Positions 8,594-17,855 of a stretch of DNA of 64,000 nucleotides are shown here, in pieces (the first letter of the stretch is position 1; each line of letters begins with the position of its first letter). Origin of the DNA: Methylohalobius sp964654415 (GTDB taxonomy: Bacteria; Pseudomonadota; Gammaproteobacteria; Methylococcales; Methylothermaceae). The notes under the pieces were generated by a model. It was given only the letters and a program-made list of their open reading frames with translations, did not search any database and had not been told where the DNA came from. Location of the stretch: contig CAZZIP010000004.1 of the NCBI GenBank assembly GCA_964654415.1, forward strand, positions 124,001-188,000, given 5' to 3'. Made by a program: the position numbers and the translations under genes.

Positions 8594-9958
8594 TTGCTTA
8601 GACTCGCACTTGTATTGTCAATTTTAGTGCTCCTGCCTCAGATCGCCAGCGCATCAGAGGCAGAAATCTTAGGGTTAGTAGCCACCGAACGCGGTATTTA
8701 CTGCGTATTGATCTTCATCATCGCCTATATCCTGGTGATGACTGAAGAATTCATCGAGCTGAAAAAATCCAAACCGGTTATCGTCGCTGCTGTCATCATT
8801 TGGGCGGAGGTTGCGTATCTGGCCAGCAGCAAGGGAGTCTCGGCAGAGGAATTGCAGCGCGTAATCGCCGGTAACGTCAACGAGTACGGACAGTTGATGC
8901 TGTTTTTGTTGGTCGCCATGACCTACATCAACGCGATGGCCAACCGCAACGTATTCGAGCGCCTGCGCTCGTGGCTGATCAGCCGCAATTTCGGCTACCG
9001 CAAGCTGTTTTGGATCACCGGGGTCATCGCCTTCTTTCTGTCGGCGGTGGCCGACAACCTGACCACCGCTTTGCTGATAGGCACGGTGGTGCTAGCAGTA
9101 GGCAAAGACAATCCGCGCTTTATCGCTTTAGGCCTGATCAACTTGGTAGTGGCAGCCAACGCCGGCGGCGCTTTTAGTCCTTTTGGCGACATTACTACGC
9201 TGATGGTCTGGCAAGCAGAAAAAGCTTCTTTCTTTGAGTTCTTCGAGTTGTTTATCCCCTCGCTCGTCAACTTCGCCGTGCCGGCGGCCGCGATGCACTT
9301 TGCCATCCCCGACGAGCAGCCCGAACAAAGTGAAGACGGCTTGGTCCCACTTAAGATCGGGGCCTACCCCATCTGCGCCTTGTTCGGCCTGACCATCGCT
9401 CTGGCAGTAGGACTTAAGCAATTTTTAAATCTGCCGCCGTTCATGGGCATGATGCTCGGCTGGGGGATCTTGGCCATCTATGGTTTCTGGCTTAAGCACC
9501 AAGAACACGATCTCCCCAAAGACAAGCGCTTTGACATCTTTGAGATGGTGCGCGATGCTGAGTGGGACACGTTAATGTTCTTCTTTGGCGTGATTTTTTG
9601 CGTGGCCGGGCTAGCTTACATCGGCTACCTACAATTGACAGCCGAGTGGCTGTACGGGGATTTGGGCGCCACTACCGCCAACGTCCTGATCGGCATTCTG
9701 TCGGCGGTGGTCGACAACATTCCGGTCATGTTCGCAGTCATCGAGATGGACCCCAATATGCCGCTATATCAATGGCTCTTGGTGACGTTGACGACTGGCG
9801 TAGGAGGGTCGATGCTGTCCATCGGTTCAGCGGCGGGGGTAGCCCTGATGGGGGTATCTAAAGGGAAATACACTTTCTTTTCTCACCTGCGCTGGACCCC
9901 TGCTATCGTCGCCGGGTATTTCATCAGCATTTTAGTCCACATCTGGCTGAACGCTTGA
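8594..9958 (+). CDS. nhaD: NhaD-type Na+/H+ antiporter
   Basis: The 454-residue inner-membrane protein of the ion transporter superfamily has a cleavable-looking N-terminal segment and about 11-12 further hydrophobic helices. The paired half-motifs SAVADNLTTALL and SAVVDNIPVMFA, together with NAGGAFSPFGDITTLMVW, are diagnostic of NhaD. Antiport of Na+ (or Li+) for protons supports pH and salt homeostasis. The TTG start at 8594 has a strong GGGAGG site six bases upstream. Its last 27 bases overlap the convergent ampG gene. Confidence 0.92.
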   Translation: MLRLALVLSILVLLPQIASASEAEILGLVATERGIYCVLIFIIAYILVMTEEFIELKKSKPVIVAAVIIWAEVAYLASSKGVSAEELQRVIAGNVNEYGQLMLFLLVAMTYINAMANRNVFERLRSWLISRNFGYRKLFWITGVIAFFLSAVADNLTTALLIGTVVLAVGKDNPRFIALGLINLVVAANAGGAFSPFGDITTLMVWQAEKASFFEFFELFIPSLVNFAVPAAAMHFAIPDEQPEQSEDGLVPLKIGAYPICALFGLTIALAVGLKQFLNLPPFMGMMLGWGILAIYGFWLKHQEHDLPKDKRFDIFEMVRDAEWDTLMFFFGVIFCVAGLAYIGYLQLTAEWLYGDLGATTANVLIGILSAVVDNIPVMFAVIEMDPNMPLYQWLLVTLTTGVGGSMLSIGSAAGVALMGVSKGKYTFFSHLRWTPAIVAGYFISILVHIWLNA

Positions 9959-11218
9959 ATCAGAAACCGCCCCTTGCCCGGAAGCAGGCAGGGGGCCTAA
10001 CCTGTCCCTGAATCTAAGCAGCATGAACAATCCCGGTAGCGCTGCAGCAGTGCACGCCAGAAAGAACTCTGTCCATCCCAATTGCTCGGCGATCCAGCCG
10101 GTGGGCGCGGCGACCATCACCCGTGGGACTCCCATGAGACTGGAAAGCAAGGCATACTGACTTGCGGTGAAGCGCCGATCAGTCTGAGTAGCCATGAAGG
10201 CTACAAAAGCGGCTGTCCCCATTCCCGACGATAAGTTCTCGAAGCTGATTACCGAGGTCAGCCCCCACAGGCTCGGTCCAAGATGAGCCAACACTGCGAA
10301 CCCAGCAGTGGAAGCCGCTTGAAGAATGCCAAACAGCCACAAAGCGGCATAGATCCCCAGGCGTAAGATCAATGCTCCGCCAACTAGTCCACCGATGACG
10401 GTAGCCCAAAACCCGAACAGCTTGACCACCGCGCCGATTTCAGTCTTGCTGAAGCCGAGGTCCAGATAAAACGGCATAGTCATGTGGCTGGCCATAGTAT
10501 CGCCGAGCTTGTACAAGAGGATAAACAAAAGGATCAGCAGCGCATCCTGGCGCCTGAAGAATTCCAAGAAAGGCTCGATTATCGAAACAGCAGGCGATGC
10601 AGGGTCTTCGCAGCCAATCTGCGACTCCCGAGACCAAAAAGTGACCACAACGCCCGAGGCCATCAGCGCGCCGCTCAACCAATATACCTTCTGGAAGCCG
10701 AGAAAATCAGCAAGGATCAACCCACCGCCAGAGGTCAGCAGCATGCCCAGCCGATAGCCATTGACGTAAAAAGAGGCTCCCAGACCCTGCTCCAAATCCG
10801 TTAGGGATTCCCGTCGATAAGCATCAATCAGAATATCCTGGCTGGCAGACAAAAAGCTCACCCAAAACGCAATCAGTGCTACCCAGGCAGGATCCGGCGC
10901 GGGGCAGGTAAACCCGATGCAGACCAGGCCCACCGCAAGCATAAGTTGCACCCACAGCAGCCAACCCCGGCGACGACCACCCGGCAGGGAAAAGCGGTCG
11001 AACAGCGGCGCCCATAGGAATTTACCGGTATAGGGAAGCCCAACTAAGGCAAACAAACCGATGGTGGCCAAATCCACCCCCTCCTCCCGCATCCAGGCCT
11101 GTAGCACCGATCCGGTAAGGAGCAACGGCAAACCGCTATAAAAACCCATGGCAAACGCCACAGCCATACGGCGGTTGACTATCGACCGCAACCAGGAATG
11201 CTCAGAAAGGATAGTCAT
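9932..11218 (-). CDS. ampG: AmpG-family muropeptide permease (MFS)
   Basis: A 428-residue major-facilitator protein with 12 predicted membrane helices. The segments FYSGLPLLLTGSVLQAWM and SASQDILIDAYRRE are typical of AmpG, which imports anhydro-muropeptides for cell-wall recycling and beta-lactamase signalling. The start overlaps the end of xthA by 17 bases, so it is likely transcribed after it. No ampR/ampC is nearby. AmpG-like proteins also include acetyl-CoA transporters, so substrate identity is by family only. Confidence 0.88.
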   Translation of the reverse strand: MTILSEHSWLRSIVNRRMAVAFAMGFYSGLPLLLTGSVLQAWMREEGVDLATIGLFALVGLPYTGKFLWAPLFDRFSLPGGRRRGWLLWVQLMLAVGLVCIGFTCPAPDPAWVALIAFWVSFLSASQDILIDAYRRESLTDLEQGLGASFYVNGYRLGMLLTSGGGLILADFLGFQKVYWLSGALMASGVVVTFWSRESQIGCEDPASPAVSIIEPFLEFFRRQDALLILLFILLYKLGDTMASHMTMPFYLDLGFSKTEIGAVVKLFGFWATVIGGLVGGALILRLGIYAALWLFGILQAASTAGFAVLAHLGPSLWGLTSVISFENLSSGMGTAAFVAFMATQTDRRFTASQYALLSSLMGVPRVMVAAPTGWIAEQLGWTEFFLACTAAALPGLFMLLRFRDRLGPLPASGQGAVSDSSVQPDVD

Positions 11219-11975
11219 AATCGATGATTACAGGCGCATGGTCAGAGAAACGCTGCTGGCGATAAATTTCCACGCGTAGGACACGGTCTTTTAACGAAGG
11301 AGAGATAATCTGATAATCGATCCGCCAACCCACGTTTTTGTCCCACGCCCGCCCGCGGTTGGACCACCAAGTATATTGATCCGGCTCCTGATTGAGGACG
11401 CGGAAAGCATCCACCCATCCCTCCTGTTCGAACAGCTTATCCATCCAGGCGCGCTCCTCAGGCAAGAATCCTGAACGATTCTGGTTGGCTCGCCAGTTCT
11501 TGATGTCGATTTTTTTATGTGCGATATTGAAATCTCCGCAAAAGACGTAATCCCGCCCGGTTTGACCGCAGCGGCGCAGAAATTCAAGAAAATGCGCTAA
11601 AAATTCGAATTTGAAATTTTGCCGCTCCTCCCCCGAAGTTCCCGAAGGAACATACACCGAAGCTACGCTTAGCTTTCCGATGCGCCCTTCCAGATATCTC
11701 CCCTCGCGATCTGCTTCCGGCCAGCCGAAGCCTTCGATCACTTCATCCGGCTGTCTGCGCACATACAAGGCAACCCCGCCATAACCCTTTTTCAGGGCGC
11801 TCGAATAATAACAATAATAGCCTTGAGGCCAAAACACGCTATCTTGAAGTTGGTCTGGCTGCGCCTTGATTTCCTGCAAACAGACGAAATCCGCGTTCTC
11901 CGCCGCCAGCCAGGCAAAAAATCCTTTACTCGCTGCCGATCGGATCCCGTTTACGTTGAGTGTGATCACCCGCAT
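11202..11975 (-). CDS. xthA: exodeoxyribonuclease III
   Basis: The 257-residue AP endonuclease/3'-5' exonuclease acts in base-excision repair. The motifs TLNVNGIRSA at the N-terminus, CLQEIKAQPDQ, YVPSGT, FCGDFNIAHKKIDIKNW and the C-terminal RIDYQIISPSL and FSDHAPVIIDY contain the Asn, Glu, Asp, Asn and His residues that bind the metal and catalyse cleavage. Length matches the family. It is followed by ampG with a short overlap. Confidence 0.95.
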   Translation of the reverse strand: MRVITLNVNGIRSAASKGFFAWLAAENADFVCLQEIKAQPDQLQDSVFWPQGYYCYYSSALKKGYGGVALYVRRQPDEVIEGFGWPEADREGRYLEGRIGKLSVASVYVPSGTSGEERQNFKFEFLAHFLEFLRRCGQTGRDYVFCGDFNIAHKKIDIKNWRANQNRSGFLPEERAWMDKLFEQEGWVDAFRVLNQEPDQYTWWSNRGRAWDKNVGWRIDYQIISPSLKDRVLRVEIYRQQRFSDHAPVIIDYDYPF

Positions 11976-12063
11976 GAATCTTCCTGTTAAGTGGACAAAA
12001 CCGCTTCATCAACTAATATTAAAAAACACATCCTGTCATACTCGCAGATAGAACACAAAACCC

Positions 12064-13785
12064 ATGGCGACATCGACTGCAAGCACTCCCAAGCTCAGTG
12101 GCCTGGCCCTTTGCCTGGTCGATGCGGGTCTTTTGAGCGAACAGGAGGCACTGCGCTATCAGGAGCAGGCATACCAGCAGAAAACCCCCTTGGTGACGTT
12201 TCTGGTAGCCAACAAAATCCTAAGCAGCCTCACCATCGCGGCTGCAGCTTCGCGCCAATTCGGTGTCCCCCTGTTCGACCTCGACGCGATGGATATGGGA
12301 GTTGTGCCAATCAAATTGGTCAGCGACAAGCTGATTCAAAAACATCATATCCTGCCGCTTTACCAACGCGGCAATCGCTTGTTTTTAGCGGTTTCCGATC
12401 CTACTAATCTGCAAGCTCTGGACGAGGTCAAATTTCACACTGGATTGGCGACCGAAATCATTTTGGTCGAGGAGAACAAACTCGCCAAGGCCATCGATGC
12501 CGCACTAGAAGCCGCCGATAGCAGCTTTCAGGACCTTCTGGATGAAAATCTAGAAAGCCTCAAGATCGAAAGCGCTGCCGAGGACCAAGGGGGAGTTGTT
12601 ACCGAATCGGAGGTGGAAGACGCTCCGATCGTGCGCTTTGTCAACAAGATTTTGCTCGATTCGATCAAGAAAGGAGCTTCCGACATTCACTTCGAACCCT
12701 ATGAAAAAAGCTTTCGCATCCGCTTCAGAATCGACGGCATGTTACACGAGGTAACTTCCCCGCCCCAGAGTCTTGCTACGCGGATCATCTCCAGAATCAA
12801 GGTCATGTCCAAGTTGGACATCGCCGAACGCCGGGTACCCCAAGACGGTCGCATCAAGATGCTGCTATCGCGCAACAAAACTATCGATTTCCGCGTCAGC
12901 ACCTGTCCCACGCTGTTTGGAGAAAAAGCCGTCTTGCGATTGCTCGACCCAACTAGCGCCCAGATCGGCATCGACAAACTGGGATTCGAGCCGGTGCAGA
13001 AAGAACGCTTCTTAAACGCGATCCACAAACCGTACGGCATGATTCTGGTCACCGGTCCCACCGGCAGCGGTAAGACCGTGACCCTATATACGGCCCTGAA
13101 CATTCTCAACACTCCAGACAAGAATATCTCTACTGCCGAAGATCCGGTCGAAATCACCGTTCCCGGCATCAACCAGGTCAACGTCAATCCCAAGGCCGGC
13201 CTGACCTTTGCCAGTGCTCTGCGGGCATTCTTAAGACAAGATCCCGACATCATCATGGTCGGAGAAATCCGCGACCTAGAAACTGCTGAAATCGCCGTCA
13301 AAGCTGCTCAGACTGGCCATCTGGTTCTCTCTACCTTGCACACCAACGACGCCCCCCAGTCCTTGAACCGGCTGGCCCAGATGGGCATTCCCCCGTTCAA
13401 CATCGCCTCCTCGGTGCTTTTGATCCTGGCTCAGCGGTTGGCCAGGCGCCTATGCGAGTACTGCAAGCATCCGGCCAATTATCCTCCGGAGCTGCTGCTC
13501 AAAACCGGCTTTCGCCAAGAAGAACTAGACGATTTGGAGATTTTTACCGCTAACCCGGAAGGTTGCGAGCACTGTACCAAAGGCTACAAAGGCCGAGTGG
13601 GGATTTACCAGGTGATGCCCATCTCCGAAGCCATCAACAAGCTCATCCTAGAGGGCGGGTCAGCCGTGGCGATCGCTCAACAGGCCAAAGCGGAAGGCAT
13701 CAATGACCTTAGGGAATCTGGGCTGAACAAGGTTCGTCAGGGAGTTACTAGCATCGAAGAGATTGACCGAGTCACACAGGAATAA
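12064..13785 (+). CDS. pilB: type IV pilus assembly ATPase PilB
   Basis: This cytoplasmic hexameric ATPase powers pilus extension. The 573-residue protein has the N-terminal GSPII-E/MshEN domain, Walker A GPTGSGKT near residue 333, the Asp box, Walker B and the His box (GEIRDLETAEIA and STLHTNDAP). A zinc-binding tetracysteine module (CEYC and CEHC) follows at about residues 463-503. It heads the pilB-pilC-pilD-coaE run with five bases to pilC. Confidence 0.95.
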   Translation: MATSTASTPKLSGLALCLVDAGLLSEQEALRYQEQAYQQKTPLVTFLVANKILSSLTIAAAASRQFGVPLFDLDAMDMGVVPIKLVSDKLIQKHHILPLYQRGNRLFLAVSDPTNLQALDEVKFHTGLATEIILVEENKLAKAIDAALEAADSSFQDLLDENLESLKIESAAEDQGGVVTESEVEDAPIVRFVNKILLDSIKKGASDIHFEPYEKSFRIRFRIDGMLHEVTSPPQSLATRIISRIKVMSKLDIAERRVPQDGRIKMLLSRNKTIDFRVSTCPTLFGEKAVLRLLDPTSAQIGIDKLGFEPVQKERFLNAIHKPYGMILVTGPTGSGKTVTLYTALNILNTPDKNISTAEDPVEITVPGINQVNVNPKAGLTFASALRAFLRQDPDIIMVGEIRDLETAEIAVKAAQTGHLVLSTLHTNDAPQSLNRLAQMGIPPFNIASSVLLILAQRLARRLCEYCKHPANYPPELLLKTGFRQEELDDLEIFTANPEGCEHCTKGYKGRVGIYQVMPISEAINKLILEGGSAVAIAQQAKAEGINDLRESGLNKVRQGVTSIEEIDRVTQE

Positions 13786-13790
13786 CCACT

Positions 13791-15020
13791 ATGGCAGCCA
13801 AAGCGGAAAAAACCGAATCGATTCTGTTCGTTTGGGAAGGCATAGACAAAAACGGCAAGCGCGTCAAGGGCGAACAGTCCGGACGCAGCGAAACCTTGGT
13901 CAAAGCCCAGCTTCGCCAACAAGGCATAAAACCGATCAAGGTCAAGAAAAAACCCAAATCCTTGTTTTCTGCCCGCTCTAAAAAAATCACTCCCAAAGAC
14001 ATTGCCGTCTTCAGCCGCCAGCTCGCCACCATGCTGACCGCCGGCGTGCCGCTGGTGCAGGCTTTCGACATCGTCGGCCGCGGCCACGAAAACCCGAGCA
14101 TGCAGAAGCTCATCCTCCAAATCAAGGAGGACATCGAATCCGGCAGCACCCTGACCGAGGCGCTACGCAAGCACCCTTTGTACTTTGACGAACTGTTCTG
14201 TAACTTAGTCCACGCCGGCGAGCAGGCGGGAGTCTTGGAGACCCTGCTCGATAAGATCGCCACCTACAAGGAAAAAATCGAATCTTTAAAAGGCAAAGTA
14301 AAAAAAGCTTTGTTTTATCCTGCGGCGGTGGTCGTCGTGGCCTGCATCGTGACCGCTATTCTCCTGATCTTCGTAGTGCCCCAATTCGAGGAATTGTTCA
14401 AAGGCTTCGGCGCCGATTTGCCAGCGTTCACCCAATTGGTGATCGAGCTGTCTCGGTTCATGCAGGAGAAATGGTATTATTTATTAGGTAGCATCGCTAT
14501 CCTAAGCTATGCCTTTGTTTACTTTAAGAAACGCTCAAGACCATTCAACCATTTTCTTGACCGTGTGTTTTTGAAGATCCCCATCATTGGCCCTCAGATC
14601 CTGCACAAATCTGCCGTCGCTCGCTTTGCCCGCACCCTGTCCACGATGTCTGCCGCTGGGGTTCCCTTGGTGGAAGCCTTGACCTCGGTCGCAGGCGCCG
14701 CCGGCAATGCGGTGTATGCCGACGCCATCCTGGAAATGCGCGAGCAGGTGGCCACCGGTCAGCAGCTTCAGCTGGCCATGCGTCAGACTGGGCTTTTCCC
14801 CCACATGGTGATTCAGATGGTCGCGATCGGCGAGGAATCCGGCGCCATCGACAGCATGCTGGCCAAAGTGGCCGACTTTTACGAAGAGGAAGTAGACAAC
14901 GCAGTAGACGCCTTGAGCAGTCTGATGGAGCCTGCCATCATGGCCTTTTTGGGGATTGTGGTTGGGGGGCTGGTGATCGCCATGTATCTGCCGATCTTCA
15001 AACTGGGATCGGTGGTCTAA
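13791..15020 (+). CDS. pilC: type IV pilus inner-membrane platform protein PilC
   Basis: The 409-residue polytopic protein contains two T2SF domains (about 75-198 and 278-400). Each has the FARQLATML/FARTLSTM type motif with GVPLVQA or GVPLVEA, and three membrane helices lie around residues 175-210, 225-245 and 375-405. PilC couples PilB rotation to pilin addition. It shares one base with the pilD start (TAATG), so translation is coupled. Confidence 0.95.
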   Translation: MAAKAEKTESILFVWEGIDKNGKRVKGEQSGRSETLVKAQLRQQGIKPIKVKKKPKSLFSARSKKITPKDIAVFSRQLATMLTAGVPLVQAFDIVGRGHENPSMQKLILQIKEDIESGSTLTEALRKHPLYFDELFCNLVHAGEQAGVLETLLDKIATYKEKIESLKGKVKKALFYPAAVVVVACIVTAILLIFVVPQFEELFKGFGADLPAFTQLVIELSRFMQEKWYYLLGSIAILSYAFVYFKKRSRPFNHFLDRVFLKIPIIGPQILHKSAVARFARTLSTMSAAGVPLVEALTSVAGAAGNAVYADAILEMREQVATGQQLQLAMRQTGLFPHMVIQMVAIGEESGAIDSMLAKVADFYEEEVDNAVDALSSLMEPAIMAFLGIVVGGLVIAMYLPIFKLGSVV

Positions 15021-15892
15021 TGGGGCTTTTCGAAGCACTGGCGTATAGCCGAGCGTGGTTTTTGACCACCAGCGTCGTCCTCGGCTTGTTGATGGGAAGC
15101 TTCCTCAACGTGGTGATCTATCGCTTGCCGAAGATGCTTGAACGAAGGTGGCGACGCGATTGTCTGGAAATGTTGGGCCAACCGCCTGAATCGACAAACG
15201 AGCGCTTTGATCTCGCATATCCTCCATCCACCTGTCCAAGCTGTGGTCATCGGATCCGCGCCATCGAGAATATTCCTATCCTGAGTTATCTGCTACTTAA
15301 GGGGCGTTGCGCGGCTTGCGGCACCAGAATTTCGCTGCGCTACCCGTTGATCGAGGGATTGACAGCGATTCTGTCGGCGATCGTGGCGTTGAGATTCGGC
15401 GTAAGTCTCCAGACCTTGTGGGCACTGGTGTTTACCTGGAGCCTGATCGCTTTGAGCTACATCGACATCGACCATCAACTTCTGCCCGACGCCATCACCT
15501 TGCCCCTTATCTGGCTTGGCTTGCTCTTGAGCCTATCCGGCGCGTTCACCGATCCGACTTCAGCTATCCTGGGAGCAAGCACCGGTTATGGAACCTTGTG
15601 GAGCGTTTATCATTTGTTTCGACTTGCCACCGGCAAAGAAGGCATGGGGTATGGTGACTTCAAACTGCTAGCGGCCGCAGGTGCCTGGTTGGGATGGCAG
15701 ATGTTACCTCTGATCATCCTCCTATCTTCTCTGGCAGGGGCAATGATCGGACTCAGTTTGACTTTGATTCTGGGCCGCGACAAGAATATCCCGCTGCCTT
15801 TTGGACCATATCTTGCACTGGCCTCTTGGATTGCTATGGTATGGGGTAAGGATCTGAACCGGCTCTATTTGCAACTGAGCGGAATCGGCTAA
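15020..15892 (+). CDS. pilD: prepilin peptidase / N-methyltransferase PilD
   Basis: This bifunctional inner-membrane aspartyl protease cuts type IV prepilin leaders and methylates the new N-terminus. The 290-residue protein shows an N-terminal membrane helix with GSFLNVVIYRLP and a zinc-type double CxxC (CPSC and CAAC, residues 73-101). The catalytic aspartates are in YIDIDHQLLPD and GYGDFKLLA. Four to six further membrane helices are present. It lies directly after pilC and before coaE, a classic gammaproteobacterial arrangement. Confidence 0.95.
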   Translation: MGLFEALAYSRAWFLTTSVVLGLLMGSFLNVVIYRLPKMLERRWRRDCLEMLGQPPESTNERFDLAYPPSTCPSCGHRIRAIENIPILSYLLLKGRCAACGTRISLRYPLIEGLTAILSAIVALRFGVSLQTLWALVFTWSLIALSYIDIDHQLLPDAITLPLIWLGLLLSLSGAFTDPTSAILGASTGYGTLWSVYHLFRLATGKEGMGYGDFKLLAAAGAWLGWQMLPLIILLSSLAGAMIGLSLTLILGRDKNIPLPFGPYLALASWIAMVWGKDLNRLYLQLSGIG

Positions 15893-15931
15893 ACGGCTGC
15901 GCCAACAGGCGCACGCAAAGGTGCTAAAGCC

Positions 15932-16543
15932 ATGCTAAAAATTGGACTGACCGGTGGCATCGGCAGCGGTAAAAGCACCGTGGCCCGGCTGTTCGAACAC
16001 CGTGGAGTCCCAGTGATCGACGCCGATCGTATTGCCAGGGAACTCGTCGAACCAGGTCGCCCGGCTCTCCAAGCGATCAGAGAAATCTTTGGCCCCGAAG
16101 TCATCGAGCCTTGCGGTCGGCTGGATCGAGCTAAACTGCGCTCCAAAGTTTTTTCCGACCCTGAGGCAAAACTGGCCTTAGAAACCCTCCTCCATCCGCA
16201 GATTTTCGCCGAAATGGCTCGCCGGGCCGAGCTTTGTCAAACACCTTATTGCATCCTCGCCATTCCCTTGCTGGTGGAAACCGGCGCCAGGGATCGGGTG
16301 GACCGGGTATTGGTAGTGGACTGTCCCAAAGCGCTTCAGATCGAGCGGATCAAGCGCCGCGACCGGCTGCCCGAAGATCTGATCCTGAAAATCCTGGCTA
16401 GCCAGGCCCCACGCAAGGAGCGCCTCGAAGTTGCCGACGAAGTGATCGACAATACCGGAGATCTAAACGACTTGGAACGGCAGGTAGAGGAACTCCATCG
16501 TTTTTACCTGCGTCTCAGTTCAGAGCGCAAATGCCGAAACTGA
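15932..16543 (+). CDS. coaE: dephospho-CoA kinase
   Basis: CoaE catalyses the last step of coenzyme A synthesis, phosphorylating the 3'-hydroxyl of dephospho-CoA. The 203-residue P-loop kinase starts with IGLTGGIGSGKSTVA and contains DADRIAREL and the lid-region RIKRRDRL. The length is typical. Its end overlaps hemW by 13 bases. It follows the pilD gene at 39 bases. Confidence 0.95.
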   Translation: MLKIGLTGGIGSGKSTVARLFEHRGVPVIDADRIARELVEPGRPALQAIREIFGPEVIEPCGRLDRAKLRSKVFSDPEAKLALETLLHPQIFAEMARRAELCQTPYCILAIPLLVETGARDRVDRVLVVDCPKALQIERIKRRDRLPEDLILKILASQAPRKERLEVADEVIDNTGDLNDLERQVEELHRFYLRLSSERKCRN

Positions 16544-17691
16544 CCCTACCGCCGCTTAGCTTATACGTCCATTTGCCCTGGTGTGTACGCAAGTGTCCTT
16601 ATTGCGATTTCAATTCCCACGCGCTTTCAGGAAGCTTACCGGAGAAAGATTACGTAGATGCGCTGCTTGCGGACCTTAGCCTAGATCTCACCGAGTTAGG
16701 CGGGCGAAAGCTTTACAGCATCTTTTTGGGAGGTGGCACCCCCAGCTTGTTCTCTCCGGACAGTCTAGCACGGTTGCTTTGGGGTATCCGCCGGCTCGTC
16801 CCCTGGAACGACAGCATCGAGATCAGCATGGAGGCCAATCCCGGCACAGTGGAAAGTGGCAAATTCAGGGAATTTCGGGCTTTGGGCATCAATCGCCTAT
16901 CGCTTGGGATCCAGTCGTTTCAGGATGCCAAGCTCAGGGCTTTAGGACGAATCCATACTGCTCGCCAAGCCATGGCCGCGATCGAGACGGCCAAATCTGC
17001 AGGTTTCAGCAATATCAACCTAGATCTCATGTTCGGCCTGCCGCAGCAAACCTTAAGCGATGCCTTGGCAGACATCATCGCCGCCATCGGGTTTGATCCT
17101 ACCCACATCTCCTTTTATCAGCTGACTTTGGAACCCAATACGGTCTTTGCCAAATATCCTCCGCCTTTGCCTGCGGAGGACACCGTCTGGGCGATGGAAC
17201 ATGCCGGCCAGGAGAAGCTTGAGCTCGCTGGGTTTTGCCGCTATGAAGTCTCCGCCTATGCCAAAGCAGGATACCAATGCCGACACAATCTTAACTATTG
17301 GCGGTTTGGCGATTATTTGGGAATAGGCGCAGGCGCCCACGGCAAACTGACCGATACGCGGCACAAGAAAATCTGGCGCTACTTTAAAATCCGCCACCCC
17401 ATCCACTATATGGAAAAGGCGCAAACTCCCGCTCGGATCGGCGGCAAGACCTTGATCGAGGAGGCAGACAGACCCTTGGAGTTTTTGATGAACACCTTGC
17501 GCCTGAAGGAAGGATTCAGTCCAAGTCAATTTGAATGCCGGACCGCTCTCCCATTTTCTTCAATAGAACCGATTGTGGATGGATTGATCCGCGAGGGTCT
17601 GCTTTACCGGCAACAGGGTCGGATCGCCTGTACGCCTGACGGTTGGAACTTCCTCGATACCCTACTTGAGCGCTTCGCTTCCTTTGACTAA
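16531..17691 (+). CDS. hemW: HemW, radical SAM heme chaperone (formerly coproporphyrinogen III oxidase-like)
   Basis: The 386-residue protein begins with LYVHLPWCVRKCPYCDFNSH. The CxxxCxxC motif binds the radical-SAM iron-sulfur cluster, with a further cysteine typical of HemN only missing, as expected in HemW. GGGTPSLF, MEANPGT and the LGIQSFQ segment are family signatures, and the C-terminal HemN_C-like domain is complete. HemW binds heme and delivers it to respiratory proteins. Older annotations call it oxygen-independent coproporphyrinogen oxidase. Confidence 0.9.
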   Translation: MPKLTLPPLSLYVHLPWCVRKCPYCDFNSHALSGSLPEKDYVDALLADLSLDLTELGGRKLYSIFLGGGTPSLFSPDSLARLLWGIRRLVPWNDSIEISMEANPGTVESGKFREFRALGINRLSLGIQSFQDAKLRALGRIHTARQAMAAIETAKSAGFSNINLDLMFGLPQQTLSDALADIIAAIGFDPTHISFYQLTLEPNTVFAKYPPPLPAEDTVWAMEHAGQEKLELAGFCRYEVSAYAKAGYQCRHNLNYWRFGDYLGIGAGAHGKLTDTRHKKIWRYFKIRHPIHYMEKAQTPARIGGKTLIEEADRPLEFLMNTLRLKEGFSPSQFECRTALPFSSIEPIVDGLIREGLLYRQQGRIACTPDGWNFLDTLLERFASFD

Positions 17692-17750
17692 ATTTTGACC
17701 ACCTCAAAAATTCCTTTTGATATCATATGATTGCTCTGTTCTCTCGCAGC

Positions 17751-17785
17751 CTCTCCACATTTTTATCCACAGAGATTGTGGATAT
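17751..17785. promoter_or_regulatory. DnaA-box-like cluster with a perfect dyad upstream of pyrE
   Basis: The 164-bp hemW-pyrE spacer holds TTATCCACA (17763-17771), an exact match to the high-affinity DnaA box. Five bases later comes an inverted near-copy (17777-17785, reverse complement ATATCCACA). A weaker direct copy, CTCTCCACA, lies at 17751-17759. The two central copies form an 8-bp perfect inverted repeat with a 5-base loop. It may bind DnaA or another repressor; no T-run follows on the plus strand, so it is not a normal terminator for hemW. Confidence 0.45.
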
Positions 17786-17855
17786 TCCCAAACGCGCTTC
17801 TGGCGAAGCTGCGTGGAGGGTTGCAGCGTTTCAAGCTTAATCTCACAAGGTCACC

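Noticed and set aside
17692..17855. Rho-independent terminator after hemW
   Set aside because: The strong inverted repeat at 17764-17784 is not followed by a T-run and matches DnaA-box sequence better.
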